Of a stretch of DNA of 64,000 bases, positions 31,239 to 39,525 are shown piece after piece (the first letter of the stretch is position 1; the number at the start of each line of letters is the position of its first letter). A model generated the notes under the pieces. It worked only from the letters and a program-made list of their open reading frames with translations. It did no database searches and had not been told where the DNA came from. Both the position numbers and the translations under genes were made by a program. Location of the stretch: the NCBI RefSeq assembly GCF_046159715.1, contig NZ_JBJXCT010000003.1, forward strand, positions 1-64,000, read 5' to 3'. This DNA comes from Pampinifervens sp037481935. GTDB taxonomy: Bacteria; Aquificota; Aquificia; Aquificales; Aquificaceae.

Positions 31239-31548
31239 GCAGTGCCTCCGCAAAGTTTATGAGCCTTATTTTACAGGGTGCAGGCGACTTTATGAACATG
31301 CTTAGCAGGCTTATGAGCCTTTCTGTCTCTTCTGGATGCTCCTTCACAAAAGAATGAAGAAGGGGGAGGATGTCCTCTATCTCAAAGCTTAGCTCCCGTA
31401 TGTGCCTTATTTCCTCTGGATTTTTCCCCTCTCTGAAAGCCCTCAGAGCCTTCATAGCCCTGCTTATAAGGTCATCTCTGGTCTTTGCCCACTTAAAGTC
31501 TGTGTATCTTGTGGTTATTTCAAAAAAGGCTCTGAGGGAGGGCAGCAT
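31201..31548 (-). CDS. Small helical protein of unknown function
   Basis: The 115-residue protein is predicted to be all helical with many charged residues (RAMKALRAFREGKNPEEIRHIRELSFEIEDILPLLHSFVKEH). I do not recognise the family. It starts 3 nt after the GYD-domain gene and overlaps metF, so it is translated within the same operon. Codon use looks like its neighbours. Confidence 0.6.
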   Translation of the reverse strand: MLPSLRAFFEITTRYTDFKWAKTRDDLISRAMKALRAFREGKNPEEIRHIRELSFEIEDILPLLHSFVKEHPEETERLISLLSMFIKSPAPCKIRLINFAEALLEDRRVSETERV

Positions 31549-31551
31549 ATA

Positions 31552-31848
31552 TCAGCCAAGCTCTTTCAGGTCCTTTATAAACTGGTCCACATCAAGGGCG
31601 GGCATGGTCAGCGTCCTTATGGTGCCCCTTGAACCCAGCTCCACAGCCATCTTCACTATAGTGTCGTTGTCCGGAGCCTCAAGGATGTTTACAAAGTCAT
31701 AGGGACCCATCACCACATACTGAGCCAGCACCTTCACACCAAAGCGTTCCAGCACCTCCTTATCCACTTCCTTTATCCTCTCAGGCTTGTGCTTGAGGGT
31801 CTTCATACCCTCATCTGTAAGGGTTGTGAGCATCACATACACTGGCAT
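31552..31848 (-). CDS. GYD-domain protein
   Basis: The 98-residue protein matches the GYD family: MPVYVMLTTLTDEGMKTLK at the start and VVMGPYDFVNILEAPD at the position of the family Gly-Tyr-Asp (here GPYD). These small ferredoxin-like-fold proteins are of unknown function. AAGGAGGTG precedes the ATG. It lies 18 nt downstream of the RND pump gene, so it may be cotranscribed with it. Confidence 0.85.
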   Translation of the reverse strand: MPVYVMLTTLTDEGMKTLKHKPERIKEVDKEVLERFGVKVLAQYVVMGPYDFVNILEAPDNDTIVKMAVELGSRGTIRTLTMPALDVDQFIKDLKELG

Positions 31849-31866
31849 GGCTTACACCTCCTTAGT

Positions 31867-34800
31867 TTATTTTCTAATATGATACTTCCTCAGCCCAATT
31901 CTGTCAAAGAGTTCATAGAGCACCGGAAGCAGGAAAAGGCTCAGGGGCAGTCCTGTAAATATGCCACCTATGACTGCTAAGGCAAGGGGCTTTCTCAGTT
32001 CTGCACCTGCAGTCAGTCCCAGAGCCACTGGTGTGAGGGCTGAGACGATGGTAAAGGTGGTCATTAGTATGGGTCTGAGCCTTTCTCTTCTTGCCTGAAG
32101 TATTGCCTGACGGGTCTCTATACCTTCCTTCCTGAGCTGAATGATCCTCTCTATAAAGAGAACCGCGTCGCGCACGATTATTCCTACCAGCAGGATTATT
32201 CCAAAGTAGGAAGGGACGCTGAGAGATGTGTTCGTTAAGAGAAGAAGTCCAAAAGCTCCTGCCACAGCAAGGGGAACCATGAGAAGAACTGTAAAGGGAT
32301 GCCTGTAGCTCTCAAAGAGGGAGGCAAGCACCATGTATACACCCACGAGGGCAAATATTAGGGCAAAGCCGAGCCCCTGAAAGGCTCTCTGAAACTCCCT
32401 TGCCTGACCCACCGGTTCAAAGGTGTAGCCCGGTGGGAGGTTGTTTCTGAGCCACTCTTCTACCTCTACCACTGCACTGGCAAGGGGCTTTTCTGGAGAG
32501 AGATTGGAGAAAAAGGTAAGGGAATACTGTCTGTTGTAGCGGTTTATTGCCTTGTAGCCTGTGGCAATCTGAATGTCTACAAGCTCTGTGAGGGGGATAA
32601 GTTCCCCCTTAAAGTTTCTAACAAAGACCTTTCTGAGGTTTTCCACGTTCTGCACAAATTCGGGCACAGCCTTCACATACAGGTCGTAGCTCTCCGCACC
32701 GAGCTCATAGGTGCCCAGCTGAAACTTGCCAAAAAGCACATTCAGAGTTGTTGCCACGTCCTCCACATTCACCCCCAGGTCTCCCAACTTTTCCCTGTTT
32801 ACCCTTATCTGAACTTGAGACTCGTTGAGCCTGAGGTCTGTGTCCACGTCCCTGTAGCCGGGCCTGTTTCTGAACTCTGAGGTGAGCCTGCTGGCTATGG
32901 TCTGAAGCTCCTCAAGGGAAGGTCCTCTTATGGCATACTGCAGGTCCACCTGCCTTCCACCTCCAGGTCCCACTATACCCGGAGGCTCTATGCTTACCCT
33001 CACATCCTTTACCCTCCTGAGTTCTTCTCTTACCATTTCCATTATCTTTGCCTGATGGGGTCTTTTACCCTCTTTGAGGTAAACAAAGCCAAGTCCTCCA
33101 TTTACATCGGGCCTTCCTGCCACCCCCTGACCCATGGCAAGTCCAAAGCGGTCTACATATGGGTTCTTCAGAAGTATGGCTTCTATCTCCTGAGTTTTCT
33201 TCTCTGTGTATTCAAAGGAAGAGCCCACAGGCGTTTCAAACCTCACGAGAAATCTGCCCTCGTCCACTATGGGGAAAAACTCCTTCTTTGTCGCCCTGAA
33301 GAGCTGAAAACCAATAAAAACACTGACAAGGGATAGTGCTATAACAATCGCCTTGTGGTCAAGAGCCCATCTCAGAAGTCTGTCAAAGAAGGCCTCAAAC
33401 CTCTCGTAAGCCTTCACAAAGGGGTTTGTGGAGGGTGGTCCAGCTACAAGCCTTGAGACTGCCATGGGTGTAAAGCTAACCGCTACAAGGTATGAAAGGG
33501 CAATGGCTATCACGAGGGTCAGGGCAAAGCTGCCAAAAAGCTTGCCCACAACACCTTTCAGGAATATTATGGGAAGGAAAACTATCACAAGAGAGGCGGT
33601 GGAGGCGAGGAGTGCAAATACAACAATCCTTGTGCCTTTCTCTCCCGCTTCAATAGGCTCCAGCCCCTCCTCATGCCTCCTTCTGTATATGCTTTCAAGC
33701 ACCACTATGGCATCGTCTATAACAATACCTACCGCCACCGCAAGGGCAAGAAGGGTAAAGGTGTTGAGGGAGTTGCCAAGCTGGTATATGAAAAAGACAG
33801 TTCCCAGAAGGGTTATGGGTATGGCAAAAACAGGCACCAGGGTGAGCCTGACGCTTCCGAGGAAGAAGTAGACCACAAGGGCAGTCAGAAGGCTACCTAT
33901 TATGATTTCCTCTATGGCTGCTTTGACGCTGTCTTTTACAAATATGGAAGAGTCAAAGGTGTAATCCATCCTCATTCCAGGGGGTAGTTGACGGTTGAGC
34001 TCTTCCATCTTTGCCTTTACCGCATCCACTACCTGAACTGTGTTGGTTTTGGATTGCTTGTAGACCACAAGAGCAACGGCTTGCTCTCCCATAAACCTTG
34101 ACATTCCTCGTCTTTCGTCTTCTGTAAACTCCACAAAGCCCACGTCCCTGAGCCTTACACCGTTTCTTATGTAGACCCCCTCAAGCTCCTTCGGGTCCTG
34201 AGCCTTTCCGTAGAGCCTTATTATGTATTCTCTATTTTTGCCGTATATGGCTCCCGCCGGAGCTTCAAGGTGATTTTTGCTCATCGCGTCAATAACATCC
34301 TGAACCGCAAGCCCCCTTGAGTAGAGCTTTTCCGGCTCAACCCTTACCCAGAGCACATTGTCTCTGAAACCTCCCAGGTCCACCTGACCCACGCCGTTTA
34401 TCCTCTCAAACTCCCTCTTTATCACCTTATCCGCCCAGTAGGCAAGGGTTTGGTAATCCGCGGTTTTCGAGTAAAGTAAGGTCACAAAGACAGGAGCAAG
34501 AGATGTGTCCACCTTCCTAACTACAGGAGGGTCAACTCCCTCAGGAAGCCTTCTGAGGGCTCTCTGCACCGCATCCCTGACTTCCTGCGCCGCCACATCT
34601 ATGTCCTTTTCGAGGGAGAAGGTAATTGTTATCCTTGAAGTGCCTGCAAAGCTGGCGGAGGATATGGTCTCAATACCGCTTATGGTGGCTATCTGGTCTT
34701 CTATCTCTCTGGTGACATTCACATCCACCACGTAGGCGTTGGCGCCGGGATAGGTGGTTACTATACTCACTGTGGGAAAGTCCACATCAGGAAGCCTGTC

Positions 34801-34896
34801 AAGAGGGATTATCCTCAGAGAGTATAGGCCCAGGATTATGAAGGCTATCATGAACATCCAGGAAGTGACTGGTCTGTGTATAAAAAAGCGATACAT
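31867..34896 (-). CDS. RND-family multidrug efflux pump (AcrB/HAE1 type)
   Basis: This is a 1009-residue inner-membrane proton antiporter that expels drugs or hydrophobic compounds through a tripartite complex. It has the RND start (MYRFFIHRPVTSWMFMIAFIILGLYS), two large periplasmic loops and 12 membrane helices. The proton-relay Asp pair is in TM4 (AVAVGIVIDDAIVVLESIYRR). The partner adaptor and TolC genes are divergent, beyond the HicBA remnant. Its promoter overlaps a TetR-type operator. Downstream genes (GYD, metF) follow closely. Confidence 0.95.
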   Translation of the reverse strand: MYRFFIHRPVTSWMFMIAFIILGLYSLRIIPLDRLPDVDFPTVSIVTTYPGANAYVVDVNVTREIEDQIATISGIETISSASFAGTSRITITFSLEKDIDVAAQEVRDAVQRALRRLPEGVDPPVVRKVDTSLAPVFVTLLYSKTADYQTLAYWADKVIKREFERINGVGQVDLGGFRDNVLWVRVEPEKLYSRGLAVQDVIDAMSKNHLEAPAGAIYGKNREYIIRLYGKAQDPKELEGVYIRNGVRLRDVGFVEFTEDERRGMSRFMGEQAVALVVYKQSKTNTVQVVDAVKAKMEELNRQLPPGMRMDYTFDSSIFVKDSVKAAIEEIIIGSLLTALVVYFFLGSVRLTLVPVFAIPITLLGTVFFIYQLGNSLNTFTLLALAVAVGIVIDDAIVVLESIYRRRHEEGLEPIEAGEKGTRIVVFALLASTASLVIVFLPIIFLKGVVGKLFGSFALTLVIAIALSYLVAVSFTPMAVSRLVAGPPSTNPFVKAYERFEAFFDRLLRWALDHKAIVIALSLVSVFIGFQLFRATKKEFFPIVDEGRFLVRFETPVGSSFEYTEKKTQEIEAILLKNPYVDRFGLAMGQGVAGRPDVNGGLGFVYLKEGKRPHQAKIMEMVREELRRVKDVRVSIEPPGIVGPGGGRQVDLQYAIRGPSLEELQTIASRLTSEFRNRPGYRDVDTDLRLNESQVQIRVNREKLGDLGVNVEDVATTLNVLFGKFQLGTYELGAESYDLYVKAVPEFVQNVENLRKVFVRNFKGELIPLTELVDIQIATGYKAINRYNRQYSLTFFSNLSPEKPLASAVVEVEEWLRNNLPPGYTFEPVGQAREFQRAFQGLGFALIFALVGVYMVLASLFESYRHPFTVLLMVPLAVAGAFGLLLLTNTSLSVPSYFGIILLVGIIVRDAVLFIERIIQLRKEGIETRQAILQARRERLRPILMTTFTIVSALTPVALGLTAGAELRKPLALAVIGGIFTGLPLSLFLLPVLYELFDRIGLRKYHIRK

Positions 34897-34905
34897 GGCA
34901 GGTAT

Positions 34906-34911
34906 ATTATA
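34906..34911 (-). promoter_or_regulatory. -10 box of the RND pump gene
   Basis: TATAAT on the minus strand (34911-34906) ends 9 nt before the ATG at 34896, so the transcript would have only a few nucleotides of leader. The adjacent operator lies where the promoter spacer should be. Confidence 0.5.
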
Positions 34912-34935
34912 ACCGACCGACTGGTCAGTATGTTA
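34911..34935. promoter_or_regulatory. TetR-type operator, left copy
   Basis: ACCGACTGGTCAGT is an imperfect inverted repeat inside a 25-nt block that is 24/25 identical to a second copy at 35377-35401. It lies in the spacer of the RND pump promoter and is the likely target of the TetR repressor encoded at 37691. Its right end also contains the final stop codon of the hicA remnant. Confidence 0.65.
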
Positions 34936-35133
34936 GGGACTTTCCCCAATAACTCTAAATATTTCTTTCACTATCTTGGGATGCAGAGTTTTGCCAGCAT
35001 GAAAGGGAATTACAATTCTCAAATTACCCTTGCCATAGATGCGATGGCTTCCTTTTGTTCTCAGCAACTCAAAGCCCTTTTCCAGCAACAGCCTTTACGC
35101 TTCCTGTGGCGTAAGCCTCGGCAATCTTGGCAT
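34933..35133 (-). pseudogene. hicA: HicA toxin gene with an internal ochre stop
   Basis: Reading from ATG 35133 (overlapping the hicB stop as TAATG) gives MPRLPRLTPQEA, then TAA at 35097-35095. The frame then continues RLLLEKGFELLRTKGSHRIY and ends ...KEIFRVIGESP at a second TAA. The parts before and after the stop are in the same frame and form a full-length HicA mRNA interferase (66 codons), including the catalytic His in GSHRIY. A single base change could create the stop at codon 13. No in-frame ATG, GTG or TTG soon after the stop would keep the whole domain, so the toxin is probably inactive. Confidence 0.85.
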
Positions 35134-35342
35134 TATAGTTCTACAAAGGCGGTAATGACTTCCTTACTCTTGAGGTCCATTAAGTCTTCCTCTGTAAGAG
35201 TTTCAATATACAGCTCAATGGCTTCTCTTATGTTTTTCATAACCTCTTCAAAGGTATCTCCCTGCGTCTGACAACCGGGCAAATCTGGACAGTAGGCGTA
35301 GAAACCATGTTTATCCTTTTCAATAACCACAAGATACGCCAT
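35133..35342 (-). CDS. hicB: HicB antitoxin
   Basis: The 69-residue protein has the HicB partial RNase H-like fold: YLVVIEKDKHGFYAYCPDLPGCQTQGDTFEEVMKNIREAIELYIETL. It would block the HicA toxin. It is the short form without a C-terminal DNA-binding domain. It is intact while the adjacent hicA is interrupted. The pair lies between the two copies of the efflux operator. Confidence 0.88.
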   Translation of the reverse strand: MAYLVVIEKDKHGFYAYCPDLPGCQTQGDTFEEVMKNIREAIELYIETLTEEDLMDLKSKEVITAFVEL

Positions 35343-35376
35343 GATTTACTATTAAATGCCTTCCCGTACGTTTGTC

Positions 35377-35405
35377 AACCGACCGACCGGTCAGTATGTT
35401 ATAAT
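35377..35405 (+). promoter_or_regulatory. TetR-type operator, right copy, with -10 box of the adaptor gene
   Basis: ACCGACCGGTCAGT lies within a 25-nt block (35377-35401) repeated at 34911-34935 with one mismatch. TATAAT at 35400-35405 follows directly and ends 10 nt before the adaptor ATG. TTGTCA at 35372 could be a -35 with overlong spacing. Repressor binding would block the promoter. Confidence 0.65.
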
Positions 35406-35415
35406 GTAAGGTGCT

Positions 35416-36480
35416 ATGAGGAAATTCCTCTCTGTGTTGACAGCTTTTTCTCTAACTTTTGTCCTCTCATGCCAGAAGCAGGCTCAGAAGCCACAAGACC
35501 AGCAAACTCAGGAAAGAAAGGTTGTGGTCAGCCTTTACAGGGTAAAGTCTGAAGATGTCCCCATTGAATACAGCACAAAGGGTTACTTTGAAGGGGAAAA
35601 GGATGTGATTCTCAGACCCCTTGTCAGCGGGAGGGTTCTGAACCTTTTTGTGGAAGAGGGGGATTTCGTAAGGAGCGGGCAGGCACTCTTGAAAATAGAC
35701 CCTGCAGACTACGAAAATACCCTAAGACAGTTTGAGGCGCAGCTGGCTCAGGCGAGGGCAAGCTACGAAAACCAGAGAGCCATTGCAGAGAGAAGAAGGT
35801 TTCTCTTTGAGAGGGAGCTGATAGCCAGAGAAGAGTATGAAAATGTGCAGACGCAACTCAGGGCTCAGGAAGAATTCATAAGAAGCCTTCAGGCACAGAT
35901 ATCCAACGCAAGGCTCAGCCTTCAGAGAACCACACTCACCGCACCTTTCTCTGGATACATAGCCCAGAAGTTTGTAAACGTGGGTGATTACATAACTCCC
36001 CAGAGCCAGACTTTCAGGCTGGTGACCCTTGACCCCATAAGGTTTGTGTTTCAGACTCCTCAGGAGTATGTGATTCACGCAAGTGAGGGCTCAAGGGTAA
36101 GGATAAGAGTGGAGCCTTTTGGAGAGTTTGAGGGGATTGTGTTTTTTGTCTCGCCAGCGGCAGATTCCAACAGACTTCTTACCATAAAGGCAAGGCTCAA
36201 AAACCCCAGAGGTGAGCTCAAGCCAGGCATGTATGGGGAGGCTAAGCTACTGCTTGGCGTTGAAAGGGGCTTTGCGGTGCCAGAACAGGCTGTGGTTGTT
36301 CAGGGAAATAGAAAGGTGGTCTGGAGGATTCAGGATGGCATAGCACAGCCCGTGCAGGTGGAGGTGATAAAACAGGGGCAGGGTGTAGTTTACGTAAAGG
36401 GTGACCTCAGAGATGGTGAGGGAATCGCTCTTGAAAATGCCTACGTGCTCCAGCAGGGTGTAAAGGTGGAAGTAAGATGA
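35416..36480 (+). CDS. RND efflux periplasmic adaptor (membrane fusion lipoprotein)
   Basis: This 354-residue MFP protein would link the RND pump with the TolC channel. A lipoprotein signal ends in VLSC (Cys19). A biotinyl-lipoyl-like hairpin (VILRPLVSGRVLNLFVEEGDFVRSGQALLKID) encloses a coiled coil (~residues 95-160). Barrel and membrane-proximal domains follow (TTLTAPFSGYIAQKFVNVGDYITPQSQ). It starts the plus-strand efflux operon and overlaps the TolC gene by 4 nt. Confidence 0.93.
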   Translation: MRKFLSVLTAFSLTFVLSCQKQAQKPQDQQTQERKVVVSLYRVKSEDVPIEYSTKGYFEGEKDVILRPLVSGRVLNLFVEEGDFVRSGQALLKIDPADYENTLRQFEAQLAQARASYENQRAIAERRRFLFERELIAREEYENVQTQLRAQEEFIRSLQAQISNARLSLQRTTLTAPFSGYIAQKFVNVGDYITPQSQTFRLVTLDPIRFVFQTPQEYVIHASEGSRVRIRVEPFGEFEGIVFFVSPAADSNRLLTIKARLKNPRGELKPGMYGEAKLLLGVERGFAVPEQAVVVQGNRKVVWRIQDGIAQPVQVEVIKQGQGVVYVKGDLRDGEGIALENAYVLQQGVKVEVR

Positions 36481-37694
36481 GGTTTATTCTTATTTTTCTG
36501 CTAAGCATAAAGTTGACGCTCGCCCTTACTCTTGAGCAGGCAATAGATTTTGCGGTCAGGAACAACACCTCAGTGAGGCTCTCTCTTCTTGACCTCCAGA
36601 AGGCGGAGGAAAACATAAGAAAGGCCAGGGCTGGCATACTTCCACAGGTAAGCTTCTCATACAGCTATACAAGGCTGGGCGGAGACCTTGCCTTTGGCTT
36701 CACCCCCAAAAACAGACACAGCTACATACTTGAAGTAGACCAGACAGTATTTAACCGTGCAGTCCTTGAGGGTCTGAGCCTTGCAAAAGAACAGAAAGAG
36801 CTCCAGAGCCTGATATACGAAGACACCAAAAGGGAAGTGGAGTTTCAGACAAAGCAGCTCTTTTATGCTCTTCTTTACAAAAAGGAAGTTGTAAAGCTCC
36901 TTGAGGAAAATCTCAGATACTGGGAAGAGAACTACAGGCAGACAGAAGGCAAGTTTCAGGCAGGGGTGGTTCCCAAGGTGGAGCTCATGAGGGCAAAGGC
37001 TCAGCTGGAGAATGCGAGGGCACAGCTGGAGAATGCAACTGCAGATTACAGAAAGAGTCTTGAAGACTTTAAAGCCTTTCTCAGGTTTGAAGGAGAGCCA
37101 GAGCCGGAAGGAAAACTACAGATGCAGCCCCTGAATGGGGAAGACCACAAAAAACTTCTTGAAAACAACAGCACGCTAAAGGTTGCCAGAAAAAGCCTTG
37201 AAGTTGCCCAGAGAGCCCTTGATCTACAGAGGTCTCAGTATTACCCCAGCCTTGACCTCTTTGCCACCTACCAGGGCAGCACTGCAAGGATTGGGGGAAA
37301 GGATAGCCTGGTGGATGGTTACACTGTGGGTGCAAGGCTAAATTACAGGATATTTGACGGCTTTGCCCGTGAGTCAAGCATAGCTCAGGCAAGGATAGAC
37401 CTTCTCAAGCAGGCAGAAAATCTCAAGGATACAGAACAGAGGCTCAGAGCCGAGCTCAGCAAAACTCTTCTGGACTTAAACTCTCTCATGGCTCAGATAG
37501 GGGCAGTAGAGCTATCTCTTGAATCTGCGAGGGAAAGCTTGAGGCTTTCCACGGAGAGATACCGCTTTGGCGTTGCCACACAGCTTGAAGTGCTTGATGT
37601 CATAAGTAATTACAACAACACTCTACAGAACTACTATTTTCTGCTCTATTTATACAACACTGCAGTAGCCAGGCTTGAAAGGCTTACAAAATGA
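36477..37694 (+). CDS. TolC-family outer membrane efflux protein (first copy)
   Basis: The 405-residue protein has a signal peptide (MRFILIFLLSIKLTLA) and the duplicated TolC pattern of long amphipathic helices with short strands ('LTLEQAIDFAVRNN', 'YNNTLQNYYFLLYLYNTAVARLERL' at the end). It would form the trimeric exit duct for the RND pump. It lies between the adaptor and TetR genes and overlaps both by 4 nt. Confidence 0.92.
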   Translation: MRFILIFLLSIKLTLALTLEQAIDFAVRNNTSVRLSLLDLQKAEENIRKARAGILPQVSFSYSYTRLGGDLAFGFTPKNRHSYILEVDQTVFNRAVLEGLSLAKEQKELQSLIYEDTKREVEFQTKQLFYALLYKKEVVKLLEENLRYWEENYRQTEGKFQAGVVPKVELMRAKAQLENARAQLENATADYRKSLEDFKAFLRFEGEPEPEGKLQMQPLNGEDHKKLLENNSTLKVARKSLEVAQRALDLQRSQYYPSLDLFATYQGSTARIGGKDSLVDGYTVGARLNYRIFDGFARESSIAQARIDLLKQAENLKDTEQRLRAELSKTLLDLNSLMAQIGAVELSLESARESLRLSTERYRFGVATQLEVLDVISNYNNTLQNYYFLLYLYNTAVARLERLTK

Positions 37695-38266
37695 GTGCAA
37701 GAGAGAGAATAATTCAGTCTGCCAAAGAGCTTTTCTCCCAGAAGGGTTATAACCACACCACAGTGGAAGATATAGTAAAACATGCTGGCCTTTCAAAGGG
37801 TGCCTTTTACTTCTACTTCAAGAGCAAGGACCAGCTCATGGAGGAGCTCATAAACAGTATGGCTAACAGGACAAAGGAGATAATGAAAAGGTGGCTGGAG
37901 AAGGATGTTTCAGCAGAGGAGGCTATAAAGGGGCACATAAGGGACTTTCTCCTTGAATGCTACGAGGACAGGCATATAGCCTATGTGTTCTTCTTTGAGC
38001 TCATGTGCAGTAAGGAGGAATTCAGAAAGCTGCACAGCATGCACCTGCAGGAGATAAGAGAATTGCTCTCTCAGATGGTAAAAAAGGGCTACGAAAGAGG
38101 TGAGTTTCTGTGCGGAAGTGTAAAAACCCTTGTTAATCTCATAGCAGGCTACATAAGGCTTATATACATGGAGGGGCTCCTCCTTGACCACACTCCTCTG
38201 GAAGATGTTTTGAAGGAGGCGGAGGAGGGCCTTGAAATCATATTCAGGGGGCTGAAATGTGGCTAA
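37691..38266 (+). CDS. TetR/AcrR-family repressor of the efflux island
   Basis: The 191-residue protein has an N-terminal helix-turn-helix typical of TetR (RIIQSAKELFSQKGYNHTTVEDIVKHAGLSKGAFYFYFKSKDQL) and a helical ligand-binding C-terminus. It is encoded inside the operon that it probably controls. Two matching inverted-repeat operators lie at the promoters of the RND pump and the adaptor gene. It overlaps its neighbours by 4 and 10 nt. The inducer is unknown. Confidence 0.9.
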   Translation: MSARERIIQSAKELFSQKGYNHTTVEDIVKHAGLSKGAFYFYFKSKDQLMEELINSMANRTKEIMKRWLEKDVSAEEAIKGHIRDFLLECYEDRHIAYVFFFELMCSKEEFRKLHSMHLQEIRELLSQMVKKGYERGEFLCGSVKTLVNLIAGYIRLIYMEGLLLDHTPLEDVLKEAEEGLEIIFRGLKCG

Positions 38267-39525
38267 TGCTACTTCTTCTCACTTTCTGCGGATTTTCCTT
38301 TTCCCTGAGCCTTGAAGAACTCCTCAGCTCTGCAGTAGAAAAAAATCCCAGGCTATCTGTAAAAAGGTATGCGGTGGAGTCTGCACGCCTGAACCTGAAG
38401 GGTGAGACACAGCTTTATTATCCCGAATTCTTTGCTGGATACAGGTTTTCTTTTCAGTCTGAAAAGCAGTCTATAAGCGTGCCGGCTTTTTGGGGCTTCC
38501 AGCCCTTTGAATTCAGCAGTTCAAAGAGAAGCTATCAGAACCTGCAGGCGGGCGTAAGGCAGTTCCTCTATGATGGAGGGCTGAGAGCCTCAAGGGTAGA
38601 CATAGCAAGGAGCAGGCTGAAAATCTCAGAGGAGGATTACGCAGAAACTCTGCTGGATGTAAAGCTGGAGGTGATAAGGGCCTATCTATCTGTGCTCTCC
38701 TCTGCAGAGCTCCTGGAAGTTCTCAAAAAGCAGAGGGAAGCGGTGCATGCTGACCTTACGCAGAGGGAAGCATTTTTCAGAGAAGGCCTGGTTGCCATAA
38801 CAGACGTGCTACAGGCAAGGGTCAGGCTTGCGGAGGTGGAAAGGGACCTCAGGCAGGCAGAGGGAAGTTACCGTGTGGCCATTGCAAACCTCTCAAGGCT
38901 TACAGGCATTGAAGAAGACAGACTGAAGGACATAAAGCCAGTAAACATTAAGCCTGAGATGGAAAGCCCTGAATCGCTCATACAGAGGGCATTGCAGAGA
39001 CGGCCCATCACAAAACTGACCGCACAGAGGCTCGAAGCGACAAAAAGTCAGAGAAGGATTGAGTTATCTCAGTTCCATCCTAGGGTCTTCTTTGAGGGAG
39101 TTTACAACTACTCAGACCAGAACCCGACCCTGTCTCCAAAGGGGTTCTTTGTGCTCAGTGCGGGCATGAGCATCAGCTTTCAGTCTCTCAGCTCCTATTA
39201 CAGAGCCCTTGCCCTTGTAGAGGAAGAAAAGGGCATAAGAGAAGAGCTCAGGGACTTACAGCAATCTATAGCCCTTAAGGTAAGGTCTGCCTATGAAAAC
39301 TTCCTGACAGCACAGGATAATCTGAAAGTAGCAGAAGAGGCCCTCACTTTTGCAGAGGAATACTACAGGTTATCTCTGGAGCAATACAGAAATCAGATAA
39401 TAAGCGGCACTGACCTTCTTCAGGCGGAGGCAAGCAGGACACAGGCTCTAAGGTCTAAAGTCATAGCCTACTACAGGCTTCTTGAAGCCTACTTTGAACT
39501 GCTCAGAGAGGTAGGTGAGTTATGA
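38257..39525 (+). CDS. TolC-family outer membrane efflux protein (second copy)
   Basis: This 422-residue TolC-like protein has an N-terminal signal (MWLMLLLLTFCGFSFSLS) and two helical repeats (SLEELLSSAVEKNPRLSVKRYAVESARLNLKGE...; RVRLAEVERDLRQAEGSYRVAIANLSRLTG). It is followed directly by EmrA- and EmrB-like genes, so it probably serves the MFS pump rather than the RND pump. It is only distantly similar to the first copy. Confidence 0.92.
   Translation: MWLMLLLLTFCGFSFSLSLEELLSSAVEKNPRLSVKRYAVESARLNLKGETQLYYPEFFAGYRFSFQSEKQSISVPAFWGFQPFEFSSSKRSYQNLQAGVRQFLYDGGLRASRVDIARSRLKISEEDYAETLLDVKLEVIRAYLSVLSSAELLEVLKKQREAVHADLTQREAFFREGLVAITDVLQARVRLAEVERDLRQAEGSYRVAIANLSRLTGIEEDRLKDIKPVNIKPEMESPESLIQRALQRRPITKLTAQRLEATKSQRRIELSQFHPRVFFEGVYNYSDQNPTLSPKGFFVLSAGMSISFQSLSSYYRALALVEEEKGIREELRDLQQSIALKVRSAYENFLTAQDNLKVAEEALTFAEEYYRLSLEQYRNQIISGTDLLQAEASRTQALRSKVIAYYRLLEAYFELLREVGEL

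Noticed and set aside
34933..35133. Treating the three stop-gain genes as evidence of stop-codon recoding
   Set aside because: Two different stop codons are involved, no SECIS or other recoding signal was seen, and the genes are non-essential types; mutation or sequence error is simpler.
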